DNA from: Myxococcaceae bacterium
GTDB lineage: Bacteria > Myxococcota > Myxococcia > Myxococcales > Myxococcaceae
Length of the DNA: 47,920 nt
Assembly: GCA_016926755.1 (NCBI GenBank)
Contig: JAFGNZ010000036.1
Span: 1-47,920 of the forward strand
Direction: 5' to 3'
A program made the translations under genes and the position numbers. This document shows, piece after piece, positions 17,039-26,489 of the stretch; position 1 is the stretch's first letter; every line of letters begins with the position of its first letter. The notes beneath the pieces are model-generated. The model saw only the letters and a program-made list of their open reading frames with translations, was not told where the DNA came from and did no database searches.

Positions 17039-17722
17039 GTGCCCATCTACCTGTTGGATCCCGATGACCCGGAGGCCTTCCCTCCGCCCGAGAAGGCGGA
17101 TCGCTCCGGCCTGCTGGCGGTGGGCGGGGACCTGAGCCCGGAGCGCCTGCTGTCGGCGTACTCGCGCGGCATCTTCCCCTGGCCCGTCGAGGGCCAGCCG
17201 CTGCTCTGGCACTCGCCCAACCCGCGCTTCGTGCTGGAGCCAAGCAAGCTCCACGTGGGCCGCAGCCTGCGCAAGACGATCAAGGCCGGCACCTACGAGG
17301 TGCGCTGGGACACGGCCTTCGCGGACGTCATCGCCGCGTGCTCCGAGGCGCCCCGGCCCGGGCAGCGAGGCACGTGGATCATCGACGACATGCGCGAGGC
17401 GTACACCACGCTGCACCGGCTGGGCTTCGCGCACTCCATCGAGGCGTGGGCGGGGGGCGAGCTGAAGGGGGGCCTGTACGGCGTCTCCCTGGGCGCGGCC
17501 TTCTTCGGCGAGAGCATGTTCGCGCATGGGCCGGACGCCTCGAAGGTGGCGTTCGTCACGGCGGTGGAGCGCTTCCGGGAGTGGGGCTTCCACTTCGTGG
17601 ACTGCCAGGTGGAGACGGAGCACCTGGCCCGCTTCGGAGCCGAGCACTGGCCGCGCCGCCGCTTCCTGGCCGCGCTGGCCGAGGCGCTGAAGGAGCCCAC
17701 CCGCCGCGGCCCGTGGACTTGA
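17039..17722 (+). CDS. aat: Leucyl/phenylalanyl-tRNA--protein transferase
   Basis: Cytoplasmic enzyme of 227 residues that transfers Leu or Phe from tRNA to N-terminal Arg or Lys, marking proteins for ClpAP (bacterial N-degron pathway). Diagnostic blocks are present in order: LLAVGGDLSPERLLSAYSRG and IFPWP near residues 24-50, WHSPNPRFVL near 57-66, and GLYGVSLGAAFFGESMF near 148-164. Length matches the family (about 230). The GTG start at 17039 gives the usual N-terminus (MPIYLLDPD). No clp gene is adjacent in this window. It converges on the methyltransferase gene. Confidence 0.97.
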   Translation: MPIYLLDPDDPEAFPPPEKADRSGLLAVGGDLSPERLLSAYSRGIFPWPVEGQPLLWHSPNPRFVLEPSKLHVGRSLRKTIKAGTYEVRWDTAFADVIAACSEAPRPGQRGTWIIDDMREAYTTLHRLGFAHSIEAWAGGELKGGLYGVSLGAAFFGESMFAHGPDASKVAFVTAVERFREWGFHFVDCQVETEHLARFGAEHWPRRRFLAALAEALKEPTRRGPWT

Positions 17723-17728
17723 GCCAGC

Positions 17729-17748
17729 GGCCGCTCACGTCAGCGGCC
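17729..17748. terminator. Bidirectional hairpin between aat and the methyltransferase gene
   Basis: GGCCGCT (17729-17735) pairs with AGCGGCC (17742-17748) around CACGTC. It overlaps the end of the convergent methyltransferase gene (stop complement at 17740-17742), so it could end transcripts from both sides. No T-tract. Confidence 0.4.
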
Positions 17749-18288
17749 TCGCGGCGGCAGCTCGTAGAGGTAGATGGGGGTGCGGTACAGATCGTCGACC
17801 ACGAGCGTGCGCAGGGGCTGCCAGCCCCGGAGGGCGAAGGTGTGGCTGAGGACGCGCGCCCCCTGGGGTAGCTCCGCGAGCAGCTTGGGCGCCAGCCGCG
17901 CCATGGCGCCTGGGAAGAGGTAGCAGACGACGACGGCCGCGTCCGAGAAGGAGGCGCGGAAGAAGTCCTGGCGCCGGAGCTCGAGGTTGGGGCGGGGGGC
18001 GAGGCGCTGGCGGAGCCAACCGCAGGCGAACGGGAGCGGGGACAGCTCGAAGGCCACCACCTTCGCCCGAGGGCAGCGGTCCGCCAGGGCAAAGGCCAGC
18101 GTCCCCCACCCGGAGCCGAGCTCGAAGACGGTGCCCTGGAGCTCCGGCTCCAGCAGGGGCAGCAGCTGGCGGCGGACCTTCCCCAGCGTCGGCATGGGGG
18201 AGATGCCGGTCCTCAGCGTGTAGAAGACGATGGACAGCATCCCCGCGAGGAGGGTGCCCAGCAGGAGCAGGACGAGTGCCCCTGTCAC
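17740..18288 (-). CDS. Membrane-anchored class I SAM-dependent methyltransferase
   Basis: Protein of 182 residues. An N-terminal membrane span (about residues 3-22, ALVLLLLGTLLAGMLSIVFY) is followed by a Rossmann-type methyltransferase domain: motif I as VFELGSGWGTLAFAL, then the acidic-loop strand VVAFELSPLPFACG and DFFRASF. The start GTG at 18288 overlaps the upstream stop in GTGA, so it is translated with the pilus-N-domain protein gene 18285-19091. The substrate is unknown; anchoring suggests a lipid, polyprenyl or membrane-protein acceptor. Such 'anchored' methyltransferases without a substrate domain are common and poorly characterised. Confidence 0.83.
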   Translation of the reverse strand: MTGALVLLLLGTLLAGMLSIVFYTLRTGISPMPTLGKVRRQLLPLLEPELQGTVFELGSGWGTLAFALADRCPRAKVVAFELSPLPFACGWLRQRLAPRPNLELRRQDFFRASFSDAAVVVCYLFPGAMARLAPKLLAELPQGARVLSHTFALRGWQPLRTLVVDDLYRTPIYLYELPPRGR

Positions 18289-19091
18289 TTCGAAGGCGCC
18301 CCGCGCTTGCGCTTGCCCGGCTTCTCCAGCACCTCCACCGGCGCGACCCCCGCGTCCACCGGCCCCGGCCCCGCCTCGGGCGCGGCCGCCGGGGCCTCGA
18401 CCTTGACGCGATCCTCCAGGGGCACGCGGCCCACGGACTGACGGAACAGCGCCCACAGCGCGTGCCGATGGGCCTCGGCCGTGGCCGTCCCCTGGAGCAC
18501 CACACCCGCGCCGCTGTAGCGCGCCTCCAGCCCCAGCTCCTTCAGGCCCGGCGCCATCGCGGAGAGCTGCTCCTGGAGCGCCGCCAGCTCGAAGGTGAGC
18601 TCCAGCTCCCGCGCCAGCCAGGCATCCGTCTGGAACAGGGACAGGAGCGCGCTCCGACACGCGGCGTCCTTCACGGTGACGACAAGCGAGCGCTCGGCGC
18701 CCTCGCTCGCCTGGAGCCCCGGACACGCCCGCCGCGCGGCGGAGAGCTGCTCGGAGGCCGCCTCGGGCGCGGGGGGCCGGGCTCCCGGCGCGGAGACGGC
18801 GAGGCGCCACACGGCGAACTTCCCCTCGGCGTAGAGGAGCATGAGCGTGCGCCCCGGGCGCTTGCCGGTGATGAGCAGCTCATTGCTGCCGGGCAGCACC
18901 TCCACGGTGGCCACGGAGGGGTCCTCCACCTCCACCCAGTCCACGGCGGTGAGCTTGTGGAAGCGGTCCGTCCCGCTCTCCAGGGAGAAGACCAGGTCCA
19001 CCGGCCACGCGAGGGCCTTCACGGGCAGCAGCAGGAGGCAGGCGAGCAGGACGCCCCCCAGCCCCACCTTCAGGGGCGCAGGTGTGGACAT
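18285..19091 (-). CDS. Pilus assembly (T2SS/T3SS pil_N) domain protein without a secretin domain
   Basis: Protein of 268 residues. Signal peptide at about 1-29 (VLLACLLLLPVKALA). Residues about 30-98 match the T2SS/T3SS pilus N-terminal domain found at the front of CpaC/RcpA secretins, with the typical ending VEVLPGSNELLITGKRPGRT and LMLLYAEGKFAVWRL. The middle region has two BON-like alternating alpha-beta stretches with a cysteine pair (ACPGLQ and DAACRSALL). The C-terminus is a Pro/Ala tail ending in basic residues. The secretin channel domain is absent. GGAGG lies four to five bases upstream of the ATG at 19091. Proposed role: periplasmic adaptor, perhaps for a secretin encoded elsewhere. 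Confidence 0.76.
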   Translation of the reverse strand: MSTPAPLKVGLGGVLLACLLLLPVKALAWPVDLVFSLESGTDRFHKLTAVDWVEVEDPSVATVEVLPGSNELLITGKRPGRTLMLLYAEGKFAVWRLAVSAPGARPPAPEAASEQLSAARRACPGLQASEGAERSLVVTVKDAACRSALLSLFQTDAWLARELELTFELAALQEQLSAMAPGLKELGLEARYSGAGVVLQGTATAEAHRHALWALFRQSVGRVPLEDRVKVEAPAAAPEAGPGPVDAGVAPVEVLEKPGKRKRGAPSK

Positions 19092-19145
19092 GGGGCCTCC
19101 ATCGAAGTGGTGCGCCCCCTTAGCACAGGTTAAGAAGGAGGCTCC

Positions 19146-20483
19146 ATGCCTACCTGGGCCCTCTGGGCCGCCTGCCTGGCCCTCTGCTTCCTGAGGTCGC
19201 TCGTCGCCGCCGCCGAGTCCGCGCTCTACGGTACGTCCGACCTGCGCGCCCAGGAGCTCGTGGAGACGAACGGCGCGGCGGGCCGGCGGGTGCTGCGCCA
19301 CAAGATCGAGCGAGAGGCCACCGCCACCGCGCTGCGCCTGGGCATGGTGCTCAGCGGCTTCCTGGCCGCCGCCATCGGCGCCCTGGCCCCCCCGCGGATG
19401 CTGGACTTCAACCGCCTGGGGGACGAGGCCTGGCTGCCCGTGGCCACGGTGACGGCGGGAGCCCTCTTCGTGGGCGTGCTGGCCAGCCTCATGGAGGTGA
19501 CGATGCGCGGCCTGGCCAACGCCGGGCCCGAGCGCTGGGCCCTGCGCCTGTCCGGGCTCGTCTCCAGCCTGGTCTTCCTCTTCTACCCGCCCATGCGCGT
19601 GCTGCTGGGGGTACTCAATGTCGTGGTGCGCACCTTCGGCCGCACGCTGCGCTTCGAGCCCCCGCCTCCGCCCCTGGAGGAGCTGGAAAAGCTGCTGGCC
19701 GCGCAGGCCGCCAACAACGAGGTGGACAAGAGCGCCCCCCAGCTCATCCGCTCCATCTTCGAGCTGTCCGACAAGCGCTGTCGGGACGTGATGGTGCCTC
19801 GCACGGAGGTCGTCACGGTGGACATCTCCACCCCGCCCACCGAGGTGCTGCGCCTGCTGGCCGAGGAGAACCACTCGCGCATCCCCGTCTACCGGGACGA
19901 CGTGGACCACATCGTCGGCATCCTCCACGCCAGGGACTTGATCCCCCTGCTCCAGCACCCGGAGCTCATCGTCCTGCTGGACGTCATCCGCCCGGCCAAC
20001 TTCGTGCCGTGGATGAAGCCCATCGGCGACCTGCTGCGCGAGATGCAGAAGAAGCGCATCCACATGGCGATGGTGGTGGACGAGTACGGCGGCTTCATGG
20101 GCATCGTCACCCTGGAGGACATCCTCCGCGAGATCGTCGGCGACATCGCCGACGAGTTCGAGGTGGAGGAGAAGCAGGTGGAGAAGCAGCCAGACGGCAG
20201 CTTCCTGGTGGACGCCTCGCTGGAGGTGGAGCGGTTCACGCAGACCTTCGGCGTGGAGCTGCCGGAGGGAGACTTCGACACGCTGGGCGGCTTCCTCTCC
20301 TCGCTGGCCGGCCACCTGCCGGACGTGGGCGAGCGCTTCACCTACGACAGCTGGCAGTTCATCGTCGCGGGGAAGGAGGGCGCGCGCATCGACCGGGTGC
20401 GCGTGAACCGGCTCAAGGGCCCCCCCGCCAAGGAAGGCCGCGGAGACGGGCGCTCCGAGCCGACGCCTCCCGCGAAGGCCTGA
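19146..20483 (+). CDS. CorC/HlyC-type CNNM-CBS membrane protein
   Basis: Protein of 445 residues of the 'hemolysin C/CorC' family linked to Mg2+ or Co2+ transport. N-terminal CNNM (DUF21) domain with about four hydrophobic segments (2-20, 60-80, 95-120, 135-160); a CBS pair at about 215-335 ([33 protein letters not shown] and [20 protein letters not shown]); and a C-terminal CorC_HlyC domain at about 350-430 ([29 protein letters not shown]). The last 20 residues are a disordered charged tail. ATG 19146 is preceded by GGAGG at good spacing. The gene diverges from the pilus-N-domain gene over 54 bases and converges on 20488. A transport function is inferred from the family; the name hemolysin is historical. 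Confidence 0.93.
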   Translation: MPTWALWAACLALCFLRSLVAAAESALYGTSDLRAQELVETNGAAGRRVLRHKIEREATATALRLGMVLSGFLAAAIGALAPPRMLDFNRLGDEAWLPVATVTAGALFVGVLASLMEVTMRGLANAGPERWALRLSGLVSSLVFLFYPPMRVLLGVLNVVVRTFGRTLRFEPPPPPLEELEKLLAAQAANNEVDKSAPQLIRSIFELSDKRCRDVMVPRTEVVTVDISTPPTEVLRLLAEENHSRIPVYRDDVDHIVGILHARDLIPLLQHPELIVLLDVIRPANFVPWMKPIGDLLREMQKKRIHMAMVVDEYGGFMGIVTLEDILREIVGDIADEFEVEEKQVEKQPDGSFLVDASLEVERFTQTFGVELPEGDFDTLGGFLSSLAGHLPDVGERFTYDSWQFIVAGKEGARIDRVRVNRLKGPPAKEGRGDGRSEPTPPAKA

Positions 20484-20487
20484 GGCC

Positions 20488-20964
20488 TCACTCCAGCGGG
20501 GGCTCGGCGGGGGGCAGCCAGGGCAGCGCCATCACCCGCTCTGCCCGGAAGGTGGCCCGGCGCTCCGTGCCCACGCCGAACCGCAGCAGCGCTCCGCCCT
20601 CCAGCCGTACCTGGTGGGAGACGAGGGAGGCGCTCCCCGCGGCGCCCTCGCTGACGAGCGGGAAGCTCAGCTCCACCGCGTGCGCGAGCCCATCCTCGCC
20701 CAGCGGCACCTCCACCTGCTGGAGCCCCGCGGCCAGCCGCCGCCCGTCCACCGCGAGCTCGAAGTCCACCCCGGTGAGCGTGGCGGCGTCCGAGGTGGGG
20801 TTGCGCACCTCCAGCTTCAGCGTGAGCAGGCCCGTGCCATCCGGGGCGAAGCGCAGCTCCAGCGCCTCCACGCGCACCGCCGCGTCATACGCCTCCGGCC
20901 GCCACGGCACCCCGCGGCACCCGGCCAGCAGCAGCAAGCCCAGGGCGGCCCAGTGCGCGCGCAT
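20488..20964 (-). CDS. Small WHy/LEA14-type lipoprotein
   Basis: Protein of 158 residues: lipoprotein signal with lipobox LAGC (cysteine at about 17), then one beta-sandwich containing LTLKLEVRNPTSDAATLTGV and FELAVDGRRLAAGL, the LEA14/WHy pattern of a conserved V(R)NP core. The start ATG shares one base with the upstream kinase stop (TGATG), so the two are co-translated: glgA, kinase, lipoprotein appear to form one minus-strand operon. It is a shorter relative of the lipoprotein at 16172-17011. Function is unknown; generic stress or envelope stabilisation is only a family-level guess. Confidence 0.76.
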   Translation of the reverse strand: MRAHWAALGLLLLAGCRGVPWRPEAYDAAVRVEALELRFAPDGTGLLTLKLEVRNPTSDAATLTGVDFELAVDGRRLAAGLQQVEVPLGEDGLAHAVELSFPLVSEGAAGSASLVSHQVRLEGGALLRFGVGTERRATFRAERVMALPWLPPAEPPLE

Positions 20965-21887
20965 CACCCGCCCAACAGGGGCCGCAGCGCCTCCACCGTG
21001 AGCGGCCAGCCGGCGCGCTGGGCCACCACCTCCAGCGCCTTGATGAACTCCGCGGCCGTCTGGAACCGGCGCGCCCTGTCCGCGAACAGCGCCTTGCGCA
21101 CCACCTGGACGGCGGGGTCCGGCAGCCCCAGGTTGAGCGAGGACAGCAGCGGCGCCCGCGCGTCGCGCACCCGGTGCATCAGCTCCGCCTCGCCCACCCC
21201 CTCCGTGCCGTAGAGGCGCCGGTTGGCGAACAGCTCCCAGAGGATGACGCCCACCGCGTACAGATCGCTGCGGGCGTCCACCTGCTGCCCCAGCACCTGC
21301 TCCGGGCTCATGTAGGCCAGCGTGCCGCGCAGCGCGCCCGCCTCGCCCTGCATCACGCCCTCCACCTCGGCCACGCCGAAGTCGGTGAGCTTCACGTCTC
21401 CCTGCACGCTGAGCAGGACGTTGGTGGGGTTGACGTCCCGGTGGACGATGTTGGCGCCGTTCTCCCCCAGCTTCGCGCGGTGGATGTAGTCCAGCGCCTT
21501 GAGGAGACACCAGGCGATGTAGCAGGAGGCGTCCGGCGGCATCGCCGTGCCCACCTTCATCAGCAGGCCCTGCATGAACCCCAGCGTCCGGCCGCTCACC
21601 AGCTCCTGCACCATCAGGTAGTCCTGCCCCGCCCGGAAGAGGCGGAAGGTGCGGACGATGTTCGGGTGGCGCAGGCGCACGGTGAGCTTCGCCTCGTCCA
21701 CGAAGGCCTTCACGTAGTTGGCGTCCGCCCGGAACGAGGGGTGGAGGCGCTTGAGCACCACCTCCTCGGGCTCTCCGGGGGAGCGCTGCGTCGTGGGGCG
21801 GGCGCGAGCCTGGTACACCTCGGCCATCCCGCCTACCGCCAGGCGACCGATGACCTCATACCCTCCCATCTCCAACGCTTCAGCCAC
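20964..21887 (-). CDS. Hanks-type Ser/Thr protein kinase
   Basis: Kinase-only protein of 307 residues with all catalytic elements: glycine-rich loop IGRLAVGGMAEVY (13-25), ATP-anchoring lysine in VVLKRLHP (K46), HRDVNPTN (149-156), DFG (169-171) and SPE in place of APE near 195. It has no transmembrane segment, PASTA or PEGA repeats, so it is likely cytoplasmic. It sits 33 bases downstream of glgA and overlaps the WHy lipoprotein gene. In M. xanthus some Hanks kinases regulate glycogen metabolism through phosphofructokinase; a similar link to glycogen is suggested only by position here. Targets cannot be read from sequence. Confidence 0.95.
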   Translation of the reverse strand: MAEALEMGGYEVIGRLAVGGMAEVYQARARPTTQRSPGEPEEVVLKRLHPSFRADANYVKAFVDEAKLTVRLRHPNIVRTFRLFRAGQDYLMVQELVSGRTLGFMQGLLMKVGTAMPPDASCYIAWCLLKALDYIHRAKLGENGANIVHRDVNPTNVLLSVQGDVKLTDFGVAEVEGVMQGEAGALRGTLAYMSPEQVLGQQVDARSDLYAVGVILWELFANRRLYGTEGVGEAELMHRVRDARAPLLSSLNLGLPDPAVQVVRKALFADRARRFQTAAEFIKALEVVAQRAGWPLTVEALRPLLGG

Positions 21888-21920
21888 GGCGCCCAGCCTA
21901 CTCCTCCTCCCCCCGCCCTT

Positions 21921-23348
21921 CTATTCCTTGCGCACGGAGGCGAACAGACTCTCGTACCGGCGCGCGGAGGTGGCCCAGGAGAAGTCCCGCTCCATGCCCC
22001 GGCGCCGGAACGCCTCCAGGCGCGGGGGATCCGCGTAGAGGGCCAGCCCCCGGCGCATGGCCGCCAGCAGGGCCGCCGGGTGGAACGCCTCGAAGAGGAT
22101 GCCGTTGCCGTCCAGGCCCCCCTCCACCGTGTCGACCAGCCCGCCCGTGGCCCGGACGATGGGCACCGTGCCGTACCGCAGGGAGTACATCTGGTTGAGG
22201 CCGCACGGCTCGTAGCGGCTGGGCATGAGGAAGTAGTCCGCGCCGGCCTCCACCTGGTGGGACAGCTCCCGGTCGAACCCGATGTAGGCCGCCACCTGTT
22301 TCGGGAAGCGCGCCTGCAGCGCCTTGAGGCCCTCCTCGTAGTGCCCCTCGCCGCTGGCCACGACCACCAGGCGGATGTCCGCCTGGAGCGCGGTGGGCAT
22401 CGCCTCCAGCAGCAGGTCCACCCCCTTCTGCCACGCCAGCCGGGTGACGACGCCGAACACCGGCGCGTCCCCCGCCGGCAGGCCCGCGCGCTTGAGCAGC
22501 TCTCGCTTGCACACCGCCTTGCCGGAGAGATCTCCCACCCCGTAGCGCGCCGGCAGCGCCAGGTCCGCCATCGGATCCCACTCGCGCGTGTCGATGCCGT
22601 TGAGGATGCCCGTCAGCCGGCCGTGGTGGCGGCGCAGCAGCCCGTCCAGGTCGCAGCCCTGCTCCGGCGTCTGGATCTCCCGGGCGTAGGTGGGCGAGAC
22701 GGTGGTGACGGCGTCCGAGAAGGTGATGCCCGCCTTGAGGAAGTTCACCGTGTCGTAGAACTCCACGCCGTCATGGGAGGTGAACAGCTCCCAGGGCAGC
22801 CCCAGCTCCCCCATGATGTCCTTACTGAACTGCCCCTGGTAGGCCAGGTTGTGGATGGTGAACACCGTGCGGGCGCGCGCCAGCGGCGAGCCCTGGAAGC
22901 CGCGCCGCAGCGCCACCGCCGCCAGCCCCGTCTGCCAGTCGTTGAGGTGGACGATGTCCGGGATGAACCGCAGCCGCTGGGCCGCCTGGAGCGCGCCCAT
23001 GCTCAGGTAGGCGAAGCGCCGGTGGTTGTCGCCGTAGTCGCCGAACGCATCCTTGTAGATGCCGCCGCGCCCGAAGAAGTGCGTGTTCTCCAGGAAGAGC
23101 ACCTCGTGGCGCTCCGAGAGCCGGAGGGAGAGGATCGGCCCGCCCTCCTCCCCGAAGGGGAAGCGCAGGTGGAGCGAGTGCCCGGTAGGGCTCAGGTGTG
23201 GCTCCTTCACCTGCGCGTAGCGCGGCGTGACGACCTTGACCTCATGGCCGAGCGCGGCGAGCGCCGCGGGCAGAGCTCCGGCCACGTCCCCGAGGCCACC
23301 CGTCTTGGAGAAGGGGGCGACCTCCGAGGCAATGAACAGAATCTTCAT
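21921..23348 (-). CDS. glgA: Glycogen synthase (ADP-glucose, GT5)
   Basis: Cytoplasmic GT5 glycosyltransferase of 475 residues, the normal family length. It extends alpha-1,4-glucan from ADP-glucose. The N-terminal ADP-glucose motif KTGGLGDV (15-22) follows IASEVAPFS; the domain-linking HNLAYQGQF segment lies near 165; the C-terminal nucleotide site shows VVTRLAWQKGVDLLLEA near 300 and MPSRYEPCGLNQMYSLRYG near 375. All are canonical for bacterial GlgA. ATG 23348 is preceded by a short divergent intergenic region shared with pdxH. Glycogen accumulation matters in myxobacterial development, and a kinase gene follows in the same operon. Confidence 0.97.
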   Translation of the reverse strand: MKILFIASEVAPFSKTGGLGDVAGALPAALAALGHEVKVVTPRYAQVKEPHLSPTGHSLHLRFPFGEEGGPILSLRLSERHEVLFLENTHFFGRGGIYKDAFGDYGDNHRRFAYLSMGALQAAQRLRFIPDIVHLNDWQTGLAAVALRRGFQGSPLARARTVFTIHNLAYQGQFSKDIMGELGLPWELFTSHDGVEFYDTVNFLKAGITFSDAVTTVSPTYAREIQTPEQGCDLDGLLRRHHGRLTGILNGIDTREWDPMADLALPARYGVGDLSGKAVCKRELLKRAGLPAGDAPVFGVVTRLAWQKGVDLLLEAMPTALQADIRLVVVASGEGHYEEGLKALQARFPKQVAAYIGFDRELSHQVEAGADYFLMPSRYEPCGLNQMYSLRYGTVPIVRATGGLVDTVEGGLDGNGILFEAFHPAALLAAMRRGLALYADPPRLEAFRRRGMERDFSWATSARRYESLFASVRKE

Positions 23349-23443
23349 GCCCGAAAGATGACGTGTAGGGCCCGTGAGTCAACCTTAAGAAGATGCGCGC
23401 GGGCGCACTTCCCCCGGCGAGCGGGATTGTTAGGGTGGAGGCC

Positions 23444-24028
23444 ATGGAACTGCCCCAGGACCCCATCGAGCGCTTCGCCATCCTCTATGAGGAGGCGAAG
23501 AAGGCCATCCCCGTGGATCCCAACGCGATGGTCGTCGCCACGGTGGGAGACGACGGCCGCCCCTCCGCGCGGGTGTTGCTGCTCAAGGACTTCGATCAGC
23601 GCGGCTTCGTCTTCTTCACCAACTACGAGAGCCGCAAGGGGCGGGAGCTGCTCGGCCACCCCACCGCGGCGCTCGTCTTCTACTGGCCAACGCTGGAGCG
23701 GCAGATCCGGGTGGAGGGGCGCGTGGAGCAGGCCTCGGCGGAGGAGTCGGACGCGTACTTCCAGAGCCGGGCGCGGGGCAGCCAGATCGGCGCCTGGGCG
23801 AGCCTCCAGAGCCAGCCGCTGCCCTCGCGCCAGCTGCTGGAGGCCCGGGTGGACGCGCTCACCCGCCAGCATGAGGGCAAGCCGGTCCCCCGGCCGCCCC
23901 ACTGGGCCGGCTTCCGGGTCGTCCCGGATCGCATCGAGTTCTGGCACGCCCGCCCGAGCCGCCTGCACGAGCGGCTCCTCTACGTGCGCGAGGGCACCGG
24001 CTGGCGCACCGAGTTCCTCTATCCGTGA
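23444..24028 (+). CDS. pdxH: Pyridoxamine 5'-phosphate oxidase
   Basis: FMN enzyme of 194 residues that oxidises pyridoxine- or pyridoxamine-5'-phosphate to PLP. Visible FMN/substrate blocks: [20 protein letters not shown] (about 36-55), [26 protein letters not shown] (about 79-95), [14 protein letters not shown] and the C-terminal dimerisation domain beginning [17 protein letters not shown] and ending [11 protein letters not shown] 23444 is chosen over the longer upstream extension because GGAGG sits three to four bases ahead and the N-terminus then matches the family. It converges on the SDR gene. Confidence 0.96.
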   Translation: MELPQDPIERFAILYEEAKKAIPVDPNAMVVATVGDDGRPSARVLLLKDFDQRGFVFFTNYESRKGRELLGHPTAALVFYWPTLERQIRVEGRVEQASAEESDAYFQSRARGSQIGAWASLQSQPLPSRQLLEARVDALTRQHEGKPVPRPPHWAGFRVVPDRIEFWHARPSRLHERLLYVREGTGWRTEFLYP

Positions 24029-24042
24029 GCGCCCGCCGCGCC

Positions 24043-24753
24043 CTACCAGGGCACTTCCTGGCCCTCATGATCGAAGAAGCTGCCGCTGTTGATCAGGGTG
24101 AGCTCGTCGATCACGCGCAGCATGCCCCGGACGGAGTCCTCCGCGCGCATGGGGGCCATCTTTCCGCCGATATCGGTCTGCACCCAGCCCGGGTTGATCA
24201 CGGCGGTGATGAGCCCCTGCTCGCGGAAGTCCACGGCCATGGTCCGCATCCCCGCGTTCAGCGCGGCCTTGGACATGCGGTAGGCGTAGGAGCCCCCCGC
24301 GAAGCCGTACACGCCCGCGGGCGTGTTTTCGGCCATGGAGGCCATCCGCGTCGTCAGGTGGACGATCTTGCGGGTGGTCCCCTTGAGCACGGCCGGCATG
24401 AGCGCTTCGGACAGGCGCAAGGGCCCCAGCGCGTTGACATCCATGACCTGGGCGATGTCCTCGTAGTCCAGCTCCGAGAAGACCTTCCACTTGCCGAGGA
24501 CGCCCGCGTTGTTGATGAGCACGTCCACCGGCGCCTGGCTGACGGCCTCGGCGAAGGCGCGGACGCTGGCGTCGTCCGTCACATCGAGTGGATGGATACG
24601 CAGGCGATCACCGGCGTCCCGCGCCAGGGAGGCGAGCGACCTGGCCTCCGAAGGAGCGCGGGCTCCAGCTTCAACGGTGTCGCCACGAGCGAGGAGCTGT
24701 CGGACGAATTCGAGGCCGAGGCCGCGACTGGTCCCTGAGATGGCGTAGCGCAT
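24043..24753 (-). CDS. C-factor (CsgA)-like short-chain dehydrogenase
   Basis: SDR protein of 236 residues. Nucleotide motif GTSRGLG (7-13), NNAG near 88-91, and catalytic YRMSK (Tyr and Lys) near 165-169 are present, so it should be enzymatically competent. The C-terminal segment DSVRGMLRVIDELTLINSGS and ending FFDHEGQEVPW closely resembles, from memory, the end of M. xanthus CsgA (C-factor), the developmental C-signal protein and cardiolipin-acting SDR. No signal peptide. ATG 24753 is the only sensible start; it lies six bases past a putative -10 box, so the mRNA may be leaderless. A perfect palindrome overlaps the -35 box. Possible C-signal paralogue or general carbonyl reductase; family sure, role not. 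Confidence 0.88.
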   Translation of the reverse strand: MRYAISGTSRGLGLEFVRQLLARGDTVEAGARAPSEARSLASLARDAGDRLRIHPLDVTDDASVRAFAEAVSQAPVDVLINNAGVLGKWKVFSELDYEDIAQVMDVNALGPLRLSEALMPAVLKGTTRKIVHLTTRMASMAENTPAGVYGFAGGSYAYRMSKAALNAGMRTMAVDFREQGLITAVINPGWVQTDIGGKMAPMRAEDSVRGMLRVIDELTLINSGSFFDHEGQEVPW

Positions 24754-24759
24754 GGGGGC

Positions 24760-26228
<1,469 letters not shown>

Positions 26229-26332
26229 GAGAGGCTCCCCCAGAGGGCCATGGCCGTGGCGGAAAGCGTCGCCGGGGCGACCGCTCACCCGCCGCCCTCG
26301 ACCGTTCGGCCTCATCCGGGCCGCGTCGGGGT

Positions 26333-26355
26333 GGGGAGGCATCATCCTCCTCCCC
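26333..26355 (+). terminator. GC-rich hairpin between hemG and the sugar transferase operon
   Basis: GGGGAGG (26333-26339) pairs with CCTCCCC (26349-26355) over a nine-base loop, 24 bases before the start of the small membrane protein gene. It could end hemG transcripts or act as an attenuator for the downstream operon. Nothing else is seen in 26229-26378. Confidence 0.35.
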
Positions 26356-26378
26356 GTCACGCCGTCTCGGAGTGCGCC

Positions 26379-26489
26379 ATGACCTCGATCTCGACGCCTG
26401 TGCTGATCCTCTGCGCCGTCCTCCTCTTTCCGCTGGTGCTCGCGGGCTCCATCGTCCTGGACCTGACCGAGGCGGAGGTGGAGCCGTGA
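26379..26489 (+). CDS. 36-residue single-span membrane protein
   Basis: Short protein with one hydrophobic helix (about residues 6-27: TPVLILCAVLLFPLVLAGSI) and an acidic tail ending TEAEVEP. Support for coding: GGAG (26369-26372) six bases from the ATG, a stop codon that overlaps the GTG of the sugar transferase gene in GTGA, and continuous same-strand coupling through the next three genes. No homologue is recognised. Likely an inner-membrane partner or translational leader of the priming transferase. Confidence 0.6.
   Translation: MTSISTPVLILCAVLLFPLVLAGSIVLDLTEAEVEP

Noticed and set aside
15467-17647. Long N-terminal extension of the metallopeptidase gene to 17647
   Set aside because: The extra 500 codons lie antisense to the WHy lipoprotein and aat and have shadow composition; the credible protein starts near the GTG at 16105.
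17726-17735. AGCGGCCGCT ten-base palindrome (contains a NotI recognition sequence)
   Set aside because: Expected by chance in DNA of this GC content, and better explained as one arm of the aat/methyltransferase hairpin.
20481-20490. Palindrome TGAGGCCTCA spanning two convergent stop codons
   Set aside because: It has no loop, so it cannot form a useful terminator; the symmetry follows from two TGA stops facing each other.
21174-24092. A 972-codon plus-strand frame across the kinase and glgA
   Set aside because: It crosses two well-identified genes on the other strand and a promoter region, and ends in Arg/Ser-rich noise.
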